Source of the DNA: an uncultured Clostridia bacterium
GTDB lineage: Bacteria; Bacillota; Clostridia; Christensenellales; Borkfalkiaceae
DNA length: 16,998 nucleotides
Direction of reading: 5' to 3'
Assembly: GCA_944354085.1 (NCBI GenBank)
Contig: CALVPW010000007.1
Coordinates: 1-16,998, forward strand
Below the pieces are notes generated by a model. It made no database searches, was not told the origin of the DNA, and saw nothing but the letters and a program-made list of their open reading frames with translations. Shown here piece by piece: positions 6,788-14,500 of the stretch (positions within the stretch are counted from its first letter, which is position 1; each line of letters opens with the position of its first letter). A program made the position numbers and the translations under genes.

Positions 6788-8824
6788 TCAGGAAAGGGGA
6801 AGGGCGATGGTGAAGATCAGCCTTCCGTCGCGGTAGGCATAGTCGAGCGTGCCGCTCATGCTGCCGACCATGCTGCGGCAGATGTACAGTCCGAGCCCGA
6901 GGTTCTCGCCGTTGACGCCCTCCGTCACGTATGCGGCAAAGGGATCGCCGTCTGCGCGGATGCCCCGCCCGTTGTCCTCCACCGTGATGAGACATTTGTC
7001 CCTGCGCCGCGCGGCGCCGAGCACGATCTCGCTGCAATCGGCGTGTTCGATGGCGTTCATCACAAGGTTTTCGAGCACGTTTATCAAACACTTTTGTTTG
7101 GCGTAGACGGGGACGGCGGCTTCGTCGGTGCGGACGAGGCGGATGCCGTTGGCTTCGCAGTCGGGGAAGAGCCGTTCGTACACCGTGCCGATCGCTTCGC
7201 GCGCGTCGAACACGGCGGAGTTTTCCGCGACATAATTGTTTTTGGCGTATTTGCCCAGATCGTCGAACGCTTCACCGATCTCCGCGTTCTTGCGGGCGAC
7301 GATATCGATCATCTTGACGAGCTCGCCGTCTTTTTCGCGCTCGCGCAGCGTGCCGAGAAAATTTTGCATGGAGCGGACGGGCTTTTTCAGATCGTGCGAG
7401 ACGAACCTGAGCAGCGTGTCGCGCTCTTCGAGAACGGCGTGCAGGTCTTCCGTCTGACGGGCGACTTCGCGCTCGAGGTTTTGCGTGAGGTAGGCGTTGC
7501 GGCGCTCCGTTTCGATAAAGTTGCCCATGTTCACGAAAAAGTCTGCAAGGGTGACGGCGGCGAGCAGCCAGAACGCCGCGGCTTCCGCCACGAGGACGGG
7601 ATCGGGCAGAAAGACGGAACACACCGCCGCAACGGCGATGGCGGGCGGCACGACGAGCTTGCGCGGCTTGCGGTCTTCGCGCAGGGCGCATAAAAGGGCG
7701 GCGGCGAGGATGGCTGCGGCGTCGACGACGGTGAAGACGAGGCGGACGATGCGGATGGCTGCCGCGGCACCGACGGGCACGTAAGGGGAGACGATCCCCA
7801 ACAGAAAACTTGCGGTTTCCAAGGCGAGGAAGGGCGCGTTCACGGGGATGCGCCCGATCTTATGATCGAGCGGCATGAGCGCCGCAAACAGCACAAAGGA
7901 GAACATCGCGGTCGAAGCGCCGCGGCACAGCGAGGGCAGCGCCGCGTGTCCCACGAGGGCGAAGTTGAAGATCATGATCCCGAACACGGCGAGCGCCACG
8001 AGCGCCTCGGGGATGAATTCGGGCGAGCGCTTGACGAAGCAGAAGAAGAGGCACAAACATACGGTCACGGCGGCGACGGCGGCGAAAGAGGCGGTGAGCG
8101 AGCTGTCCCGCGCGAGGGTGCGGCGCACCGCGGAATCGCTGCCGATGACGGGCGCCTCGTCCAGCCCCGTGTACGAGGTGGTCGATTCGTAATGGATGGT
8201 CACCACGGTGGCTGCCTGCAAACGGTCGGTCAGGATCGCCTCCCGCCGCGAATAAAAGGAGAGATCGAGATAGATCCCTTCGGTCGCCGTTTGGTGCTCC
8301 TTCGTGTATCCCGCATAATCGCTGTAAGCGATAAAGTCGTAATCACGGATGGCGCCGATGCGCGCCGCCAAAAAGCCGTTCACGTACACGTTGCACGCCG
8401 ACCACACGGCGGGCAGATGCAGAGTGAAGTGCCAGCTGTTGTCGCTGAGGAGCCTGCCCTCGAGCGAGGCGGCGTCCGCCGAAAAGGCGGAGGAGGCGGG
8501 GTCGAGATTCAAAAGCACGATAACGTATGTACCGCGGCTTGCCGTTTGCGGCGCTTTCCCGAGCGTGACGGGCGTGCCCTCGATCTCCTGACCGGGCTTC
8601 AAAAAGACGTTCGGGGTAAAATTCGCGGTGCCGAGCGCCGTGCATTCGTCCAGATCGAGGATGGAGACCGCCGCAACGGGCGCGCCGTCCGTTCCCGTGA
8701 TGCCCTCCGTAAGGGGCGCCGCCTTGACGCCGGGGATGGCGTAGGCGACGGAAAAGGCGAGCACGAGCGTGGCGACGGCGCTGCATATCACCGTCAAAAA
8801 GCGGCGCAGGACTGCGTTTTTCAC
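6788..8824 (-). CDS. Sensor histidine kinase with extracellular domain and seven-helix membrane region (678 aa)
   Basis: A membrane sensor that autophosphorylates and signals to the regulator encoded just upstream. Residues 6-30 form the first membrane segment or signal anchor. Residues about 35-235 are an extracytoplasmic beta-rich domain. Residues about 243-432 contain a run of hydrophobic helices (about seven), an arrangement like 7TMR-DISM sensors. A short coiled linker leads to the HisKA H-box FVSHDLKKPVRSM with phosphoacceptor His477. The HATPase domain has the N-box NVLENLVMNAIEHAD (582-596), G1 DNGRGI (617-622) and G2 GLGLYICRSMVGSMSGTL (643-660), so it looks catalytically complete. 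GTG 8824 is chosen because it overlaps the regulator stop (GTGA) and has GGAGGGA upstream; the longer reading from 8968 would run through the regulator gene. The ligand cannot be read from sequence. Confidence 0.92.
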   Translation of the reverse strand: MKNAVLRRFLTVICSAVATLVLAFSVAYAIPGVKAAPLTEGITGTDGAPVAAVSILDLDECTALGTANFTPNVFLKPGQEIEGTPVTLGKAPQTASRGTYVIVLLNLDPASSAFSADAASLEGRLLSDNSWHFTLHLPAVWSACNVYVNGFLAARIGAIRDYDFIAYSDYAGYTKEHQTATEGIYLDLSFYSRREAILTDRLQAATVVTIHYESTTSYTGLDEAPVIGSDSAVRRTLARDSSLTASFAAVAAVTVCLCLFFCFVKRSPEFIPEALVALAVFGIMIFNFALVGHAALPSLCRGASTAMFSFVLFAALMPLDHKIGRIPVNAPFLALETASFLLGIVSPYVPVGAAAAIRIVRLVFTVVDAAAILAAALLCALREDRKPRKLVVPPAIAVAAVCSVFLPDPVLVAEAAAFWLLAAVTLADFFVNMGNFIETERRNAYLTQNLEREVARQTEDLHAVLEERDTLLRFVSHDLKKPVRSMQNFLGTLREREKDGELVKMIDIVARKNAEIGEAFDDLGKYAKNNYVAENSAVFDAREAIGTVYERLFPDCEANGIRLVRTDEAAVPVYAKQKCLINVLENLVMNAIEHADCSEIVLGAARRRDKCLITVEDNGRGIRADGDPFAAYVTEGVNGENLGLGLYICRSMVGSMSGTLDYAYRDGRLIFTIALPLS

Positions 8825-9504
8825 AGCGTTCCCTCCGCGGGAAAGGAATAGCCCTTGCCGAACGCGGTGATGATGAGCGTCTTTTCGGGCGCGACGCTTT
8901 TGAGTTTTTGGCGCAGGGTCGAAAGGTGGCGTTTGATGGTCGTCGTCTGCATGCTGGGCGCGCCCCACACCTGTTCGTAGATCTGTTGCGCGGTAAAATA
9001 CTGCCCCGCATGCGCCATAAGGAAGTAGAGCACGTTGAACTCGCTCGCGGTCAAAGAAAGAGTGCTCCCCATATAGCGCGCCGTGCGGGCGTTGGAATCC
9101 ATCGTGATGCCGCAGAGCGTGATGCCTGCCTGCTTTTTGGGAAGCAGGCGCAGGGCGATGCGGGTCTCCAAAAGCCGCATGGAACAGGGTTTTACGATAT
9201 AATCCGCCGCGCCCGTCTGCAATCCCGTATAGATGCTCTCTTCGGCGCCGAGGTCGGAGAGGATGATGACGGGCGGCAGGTGTTCTTCCTCGCGCAAGAT
9301 GTCGAACCCCGAACCGTCGGGAAGGACGATGTCGAGGACGACGGCGTCGACGCCGCGCAGCGCGGCGAGCAGACGGCGCGCGTCCGCAAGGGTGGACGCC
9401 GCGTGGACGGCGTTATGTTTTTCGGCAAAATATGCCGTCATTTCGTTGAGAAGGGCGGTGTCGTCTTCGATAAAAACGAGCGTACGCTCCGTGACTTCGC
9501 GCAT
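8821..9504 (-). CDS. OmpR-family response regulator (227 aa)
   Basis: DNA-binding partner of the kinase encoded downstream. The receiver domain (residues 7-120) has the acidic pair in FIEDD, phosphoacceptor Asp58 in VVLDIVLPDGSG, Ser83 in the conserved Thr/Ser place (ILSDLG) and Lys105-Pro106 (YIVKPC), so all active-site residues are present. The C-terminal winged helix (about 128-225) has LTASEFNVLYFLMAHAGQ, the recognition-helix region TTTIKRHLSTLRQKL, and the closing wing ITAFGKGYSF. ATG 9504 has GGAGG six bases upstream. It is the first gene of a leftward two-gene operon driven by the promoter at 9531-9559. OmpR-type proteins commonly bind direct repeats at about 11-bp period, and such repeats lie at 9673-9699, upstream of a promoter facing the surface-protein genes. 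Confidence 0.96.
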   Translation of the reverse strand: MREVTERTLVFIEDDTALLNEMTAYFAEKHNAVHAASTLADARRLLAALRGVDAVVLDIVLPDGSGFDILREEEHLPPVIILSDLGAEESIYTGLQTGAADYIVKPCSMRLLETRIALRLLPKKQAGITLCGITMDSNARTARYMGSTLSLTASEFNVLYFLMAHAGQYFTAQQIYEQVWGAPSMQTTTIKRHLSTLRQKLKSVAPEKTLIITAFGKGYSFPAEGTL

Positions 9505-9530
9505 GCGCGCCTCCGTGTTTGAGATACCTC

Positions 9531-9559
9531 AGTATACCATATTCGTTCGCAAATTGCAA
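9531..9559 (-). promoter_or_regulatory. Promoter of the regulator-kinase operon, extended -10
   Basis: On the - strand TTGCAA (9554-9559) is followed by exactly 17 bases and TATACT (9531-9536), with TG one base before the -10 box (extended -10). The start point should fall near 9524, giving a leader of about 20 bases before ATG 9504. Confidence 0.82.
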
Positions 9560-9671
9560 TCCCCTGAACGAGGAAGGGCGTTTTTTGTGGAAAATTTTGT
9601 AAAATTATACAATGTTTTGAATAAAGACGTCTCTTTGCGGGCAAATGCTGGCGCGCCGTTTGCAATCAAGT

Positions 9672-9700
9672 GGTTACGATTTGGTTACGAATGCGTTACA
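9672..9700 (+). promoter_or_regulatory. Three direct repeats at 11-bp period, likely response-regulator sites
   Basis: GTTAC begins at 9673, 9684 and 9695, an exact 11-bp period; the first two copies extend to GGTTACGA. The last copy ends 15 bases before the -35 box at 9715, the standard place for an activator of the OmpR/PhoB type. The adjacent divergent gene encodes such a regulator. The binding is inferred, not shown. Confidence 0.6.
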
Positions 9701-9714
9701 TAAATCAAAAGGTC

Positions 9715-9743
9715 TTCACAACCGACATTTTGCGTATTATAAT
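9715..9743 (+). promoter_or_regulatory. Rightward promoter TTCACA-17-TATAAT
   Basis: TTCACA (9715-9720), 17-base spacer, consensus -10 TATAAT (9738-9743). The -35 box is imperfect, which suits an activated promoter, and the GTTAC repeats sit just upstream. The transcript would run about 320 bases before ATG 10073, passing through the second promoter, so it may instead serve a short leader RNA. Confidence 0.65.
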
Positions 9744-9880
9744 AGGGATAGCCGAATACGGGCACGGATATACGCCCCTCTCTCCCGCTGGGAATGGCAA
9801 AATATGCAAAATGGCGGAATTTTTTGTATCTTTTCCCATAAGTTACATGTCGGAAAATGCATAAACATTTCGAATTTTCA

Positions 9881-9910
9881 TTGACATTCCGACGGGGGGG
9901 GGTGTATACT
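9881..9910 (+). promoter_or_regulatory. Strong promoter TTGACA-18-TATACT with poly-G spacer
   Basis: Consensus -35 TTGACA (9881-9886) and near-consensus -10 TATACT (9905-9910) are separated by 18 bases, of which nine in a row are G. It faces the InlB/uL15 gene with a leader of about 155 bases. One base fewer would give the optimal 17-bp spacing, so tract length should tune strength. Confidence 0.85.
9894..9902 (+). repeat. Homopolymer G9 tract inside promoter spacer
   Basis: Nine consecutive G lie between the -35 and -10 boxes. It is the longest homopolymer I noticed in the window. Such tracts in this exact position cause slipped-strand phase variation in other bacteria (Neisseria porA is the known case). 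Confidence 0.8.
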
Positions 9911-9916
9911 TGTCTT

Positions 9917-9937
9917 GTAAACATGTAGAATGTTTAC
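9917..9937. promoter_or_regulatory. Palindromic operator candidate at the transcription start
   Basis: GTAAACAT (9917-9924), GTAGA, ATGTTTAC (9930-9937): a perfect 8-bp inverted repeat. It begins 7 bases after the -10 box, so it covers the expected start point. It could be a repressor site or a 5' hairpin of the message. No repressor gene is visible in the window. Confidence 0.6.
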
Positions 9938-10072
9938 TGTTTGTGCGATGCGGAGCTTCCGCAGCGCTCTTTTCGGATATACCGCGCCATCGGGCGGGAA
10001 AATTTTTTTCTCGTGCGTGCGCGCGTGCAAGCGGGAAAGCGGGAAATCAATAACGAGGGGAAAAGTAGCAAC

Positions 10073-11188
10073 ATGGCACACATCGTCAATCTTTTCGGGT
10101 ATCACACCATCACGTTCGATACGCAGGGCGGCGCACCGATCAAGCCCATGCACAGGCGGCGCAGTCAGCTCGTGATCATGCCCAAAGCCGAAAAGCCCGG
10201 CTGCATTTTCGGCGGCTGGTTTTTCGATAAGGCGTGTACGCGCCCGGCGGTCATCTCCACGATGCCGCGCGAGAGCGTAAAAGTATACGCAAAATGGAAC
10301 GTGCCGCTCCCGTTCACGCCGGAAGCCGAAAAGCGCCCGCAGGTGTTTTTGCCTGCCGAGGCGGCGTCCGCGCCCCATCCGCGCAGCTTTTTGAAGCAGC
10401 TCAAAGAGGGGTCGAACGCCAACAAAGCGACGTTCACCGAGCTTTGCGCCTTTTTGCACGGCTTTAAGGGGGTGCGCGTCCGATATACGCGGCGCGAGGC
10501 GCTCTTCCGCCGCAAAAAGCAGGAACTCATCCGCGTGACGGTGCGCGGGAACCTGCTGCGCGTGTATTTTATGCTCGATCCCGACGCATACGAACAAAAG
10601 ATCTACCATCACCGCCGCGCGCAAAAGAAGTGGGCGGCGGCAACGCCGATGGAGCTCAGCGTGCGCAGCAACCGCAGCCGCAAATACTGCATGCGCCTTG
10701 CCGAGGAAGTCGCGCGCGTGGCAGAGCTCGAACCCAAGCGCATACATACGCCGCTCGATTACGAGACGTACGTCCTCGCCCGCGGCGGCAGCCCGCTCAC
10801 CAAGGCGGGGAAGAGCGCGCTCATCGTCGAGCGCATCAACGTGCAGGACGTGGGCGTGCTTTCCGACGAGGAAGCCCGCGCCCTTGCCGAACGAAAGGCA
10901 GTCCCGCCCGCCGAGGGGGAGAGCAAGATCGTCACCGTTTCGGTGAGCACCCTTTCGGAGTATTTCCCCGACGGCGTGCGTGTCAATCTGGCGGCGCTCA
11001 AACGAAAGCGCCTCGTCGCCGAAGATGCGACGGGCTTCCGCGTGGTGGGCAAGAACACGCTCGAACGCAGCCTCGTCGTCACGGCGAACGCCTTTAACAC
11101 GAACGCGCTCAAAATGATCCTGCTCACGGGCGGCAGAGCGATCGTGTTGACCGAGGACGAGGCGCTCGCCCCGCAGACCGAGGCATAA
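10073..11188 (+). CDS. InlB B-repeat / uL15-like fusion protein (371 aa)
   Basis: Three parts are visible. Residues 10-77 form one InlB B-repeat (Listeria-Bacteroides type): TITFDTQGG, FGGWFFDKACTRPA, VKVYAKW. Residues about 105-225 match a Clostridia domain I know by pattern but cannot name: FHGF-like start, GVRVRYTRREALFRRKKQEL, VRGNLLRVYFMLDPDAYEQK, and VRSNRSRKYCMRLAEEVARV. Residues about 275-365 resemble the C-terminal part of ribosomal protein uL15: VNLAALKRKRLVAEDATGFR, then VVGKNTLERSLVVTANAFNT, then ALKMILLTGG. No signal peptide or membrane segment is seen, so the InlB-type domain is probably cytoplasmic here. ATG 10073 is chosen because domain similarity starts there; GAGGGG lies 12 bases upstream, slightly far. 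It is not the ribosomal uL15 itself: it has extra domains and no ribosomal neighbours. The function is unknown. It lies downstream of the G9 promoter. Confidence 0.85.
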   Translation: MAHIVNLFGYHTITFDTQGGAPIKPMHRRRSQLVIMPKAEKPGCIFGGWFFDKACTRPAVISTMPRESVKVYAKWNVPLPFTPEAEKRPQVFLPAEAASAPHPRSFLKQLKEGSNANKATFTELCAFLHGFKGVRVRYTRREALFRRKKQELIRVTVRGNLLRVYFMLDPDAYEQKIYHHRRAQKKWAAATPMELSVRSNRSRKYCMRLAEEVARVAELEPKRIHTPLDYETYVLARGGSPLTKAGKSALIVERINVQDVGVLSDEEARALAERKAVPPAEGESKIVTVSVSTLSEYFPDGVRVNLAALKRKRLVAEDATGFRVVGKNTLERSLVVTANAFNTNALKMILLTGGRAIVLTEDEALAPQTEA

Positions 11189-11206
11189 CGCGCTTCGGGC
11201 TGCGCC

Positions 11207-11448
11207 GAGAACTCCCTTGCCTCCCTCCAAGGAGGGCGCCAAGGGCAATGGCGAGGACACCGAGAACTCCCTCAGTCACCTTTGGTGACAGCTCCCTCCA
11301 AGGAGGGCGCCAAGGACTGTGGCGGAGGGCGCAGAACTCTCTTGCCTCCCTCCGAGAGGGAGGTGCCCCGAAAGGGGCGGTGGGAGTACTTGCCTCCCTC
11401 CAAGAGGGAGGTGGCTGCGCGGCGATGCCGCGCAGACGGTGGGAGTAG
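11207..11448. repeat. Array of four palindromic repeat units (CTCCCTCC/GGAGGG family)
   Basis: The 312-base gap between the fusion gene and the giant gene is filled mainly by four related units at about 11207-11261, 11262-11333, 11334-11388 and 11389-11448. Each carries a hairpin of the form CCTCCCTC-N3-GAGGGAGG or a shorter version, preceded by CTTGCCTCC in units 1, 3 and 4. Each has a second, variable hairpin: GCCCC-GAAA-GGGGC in unit 3, CTGCGCGGC-GAT-GCCGCGCAG (11415-11435) in unit 4. Unit 2 has GTCACC-TTT-GGTGAC (11275-11289) in front. Units 3 and 4 end in GGTGGGAG. Conserved outer stems with changing inner stems suggest REP/MITE-like mobile palindromes or a family of RNA hairpins. The array may act as a transcription brake; a T-rich stretch (11456-11468) follows but about 20 bases after the last stem. 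It encodes no protein that I can support. Confidence 0.8.
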
Positions 11449-11500
11449 GTTCTGTCTTTTTGGTTTTTCCTTTATCAGTTTGGCAAAACAGGGGTATGAT

Positions 11501-14500
11501 ATGAAGATCACAACGTCCAATAAATTCAAAACGATATTTATCCTTCTGCTTGCGCTTGCGGTAACGCTTGCGGCGGGGCTTTGGAGCGTGTTCCGCACGC
11601 CCGAGCGCGGCAAGCAGCTCACCGCCTCGGCGCTCGTTAGCGAGATCAACGGGCTCGAAGGCGATTGGGAAACGCAGACGGAATATTATATTTATTCTGA
11701 CGACAGCGGTGTACATACGGCGACTGCCGCGCCTTCGCTTTCGCAGGATATCAACGGCGCCGTCGTCGTGGTGGGCGGCGACGAGGCGACGGAGCTTCGC
11801 GTGCGTTCGGGCGTGCAGGTCACGGTGAACGCGGTGGAGCCTTCCGTCAAGCACGAGCTCGAAGGCACCGCGGTATATACGCAGATCGTATTCAATGTGC
11901 CCGTCTTCGTCGAGGCGGAGGCAAAACTCACGTTGAATGCCGACGTGGTCTTTAAGGGCGGCGTTACGGTCTACGGCACGCTCGAGCTGGGCGGCATGGC
12001 GTTCAACCAGAAGAGCGAGATGACCGTCTCCAACCACAAAAACAACTTTGCCGAAGTTGCGAGCGAAGGCGTTTTGGTGCGCGGCTCGCTGAATAACGAC
12101 GGCGCGCGCGGCGGCACGATCGTGATCGAAGATGGCGCTGCGCTCACGGTGAAAGCGGCGACCAAGACCTCGTATGTCGACGGGAGCGGGAGCGATCAAA
12201 CCTTCTCCAACAACGATGGCGGCGCGCTCTTCCTGAAAGCAACTTTGCAAGACGAAAGCGGGCTCACCGAAAGCGGGCTCACCGTAAACGGCACGGGCAC
12301 GCTGCAAAACAACGGCAGCATCGTGTACGAAAATTCTTTGACCGTTCCTAAATTTTCGGGCAGCGGCGCGGCAGTCGAGGCGAATTTCACGAGCGATCTT
12401 CCCGCATCGGGGACGAACGTACTGTATCCCGCTGAGGATAAAAATATCGATACATACGCATACGGCACCACGCTTACGATCGCAAATTCTTCCGCAAATT
12501 CTTCGTCGCGCACATTGAGCGGTTCGCTGCTCTCCTTTGGCAGAACGATCGTAAAGAGTGCAGTAGATAATGTACACTATACTGCGAACAACGCCTCCCT
12601 CGGCGGCGGCGTTTCGGAGGACAAGGAGGACAAAACATATACGCAGGGCGCGAACGAGCTTATCTTCGACGGCGGCGCAAAGTGGAAGCTAGGCAATGCC
12701 AATGCGTTCGATCTGTACTTTTTGATCGGGGAGGATTCCTCCGATAAGAGCGTTTCGCAAGAATATTTTAACGACGGCGGCGTATATACCACAGATAACG
12801 CGCTTGTGACCGTGGAAGGCGTTTCTTCTGTGTACAACGGCGTCAAGGTGACGCATAACGAAACGAGCGCGGGCGACGGTAAGGGCGGCGGCATGCACGT
12901 GAACAGCGGCGCGACCCTGAATCTGTATGGCGGCGAGATCTCCTACAATGCCGTTACGCAGTGCGACAACAACGGTGCGGGCGGCGGCATTTATGCGGCG
13001 TCTAATTCTAAAATCAACATTTATAACGGTGTGATCACCCGCAACGCGCTTGCCAATTATGGAAATAAAGAGTCTGCGGACGGCGCGGGGATCGCCATGG
13101 ACGGAAACAATAACGCGGATTCCTCGTCCTTGACGATATACGGCGGCGAGATCTCGTTCAACAACACGGCAACGGGTTCCGAGAACGACGCGGCTGCCGA
13201 CGGCGGCGGGATCATCGGCCGCATCGGAACGACGGTGCGGCTGTACAGCGGTGCGATCTCGAACAACCGCGCGGGCGGTTATGGCGGTGCGCTGCTGCTG
13301 TATTATAATTCCAAGCTCATCATGACGGGCGGCGCGCTTTCGGGCAATCATGCGGCATACGGCGGCGCCATCAATATGACGGTAAATTCCTCGGTCGAGG
13401 TCTCGGGCGGGGAGATCGCCAATAATACGGCATACAGGAATTCCAATACGAACCAAGGTGGCTATGGCGGCGGTATCTGCGTCGGCGCAGCCGTAGATTA
13501 CCTTACGTCGCTTTCGGCAACGTTCAGCGGCGGTACGGTGACGGGCAACCGCGCGCTGTACGGCGGCGGGCTTGCGGTGTATACCGACGGCAGCGACGAA
13601 AATCGCAATACGCTCACGATGACGGGCGGAACGATCACGGGCAATAGCGCGTATACCGATAATACTTTCACTAAGGTCGAGCACGCCCATGGCGACGGCG
13701 TGTACGTATATTCGACGGCGCAAGTCTCAAATCCGCTCTTGTATCTTTCGGACGATGCGTCCATCGATACGTCCAACAACGTTTCGTTCCATATTTCGAC
13801 CAGCAGCACATCCGCGCCCATCGAAGTCAACAGAAAACTCACAGGCGACGCGTTGGCGGCGTTCGTACGGCTTGCCGACGAAGGGGATTGGACCAACAAA
13901 AACATCGTCTCCTTTGCAAACGGCGCTCCGATCAACCGCGATAAATTTATTCTCGACAGCACGCAATATGCGTTCAAGGCGAGCGGCAGCAATGCGCTGC
14001 AGATCTCGAGTGATTCCAACGTCGTGGCGGTGAACGGCAGCAAGACGTATTCTACGCTGAAAGATGCGGTCGATGACGCCACTGAAGGGGATATCATTTA
14101 TATCGTCGGTTCAGCCGTTCTGACGGAGCCCATCCTCGTTCGCAAAGACGTCACCATCGTGCCGCATGCACAGGGTAGCGTTGCGGGCGTTTCGGCGAGC
14201 GGTGTTTATACGCTTGCGGTGGCGAGCGACTTCGATACGTCGTCCTCGCCCGTCAACCCTGCGCTGTTTGTGGTCATGGACGGCGCGACGCTCACATTGG
14301 GCGGTGCGAACAGCGGCTCGCTGAGCATTTCGAGCAACGAGAGCGCCGATGAGCTTTCGCTCGTTACAGTCGTGCACGGCAGCTATGTGCAGAACAACAG
14401 CATCAAGCTCTATAACAACAAGACCACGCGCGAGGGCGGCGCGCTGTATCTGGCGGGCGCAAACGCTTCCGCTATCATCAACGGAGGCGAGATCGCCAAC

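Larger units (their letters stand above)
9505..10072. other. 568-bp regulatory region between divergent units
   Basis: This stretch is AT-richer than its surroundings and holds no convincing gene. From left to right it contains the leftward operon promoter (9531-9559), a short inverted repeat TTGTA-N6-TACAA (9597-9612), three GTTAC direct repeats (9673-9699), a rightward promoter (9715-9743), a second rightward promoter with a G9 spacer tract (9881-9910), and a palindrome at the expected start point (9917-9937). The remaining 135 bases up to ATG 10073 form the leader of the InlB/uL15 gene. I see no known riboswitch in it. Open frames read here (for example 9645-9884) have no ribosome binding site or recognisable protein pattern. 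Confidence 0.75.

Noticed and set aside
6704..7693. Plus-strand open frame of 329 codons across the kinase gene
   Set aside because: It begins inside the terminator stem and reads through the kinase catalytic domain antisense; no protein pattern.
9585..9613. Additional rightward promoter TTGTGG-17-TACAAT
   Set aside because: Both boxes are weak and lie in an AT-rich stretch; the two promoters downstream are much better matches.
9645..9884. Small protein genes in the regulatory region
   Set aside because: No ribosome binding site, no recognisable pattern, and the frame overlaps the promoter and regulator-type repeats.
10073..11188. The ribosomal protein uL15 gene itself
   Set aside because: The product has extra InlB-type and unnamed domains, lacks the basic N-terminal half of uL15, and is not in a ribosomal operon.
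9878..11260. Reverse-strand open frame of 460 codons across the InlB/uL15 gene
   Set aside because: The + frame carries three recognisable domains; the reverse frame is Arg/His-rich and runs through the promoter region and repeat array.
11207..11448. CRISPR array
   Set aside because: The repeats are themselves palindromic with variable inner stems, have no equal-length unique spacers, and no cas gene is present.
11415..11470. Intrinsic terminator after the last palindrome unit
   Set aside because: The 9-bp stem is strong but the T-rich stretch begins about 20 bases later, too far for a standard terminator.
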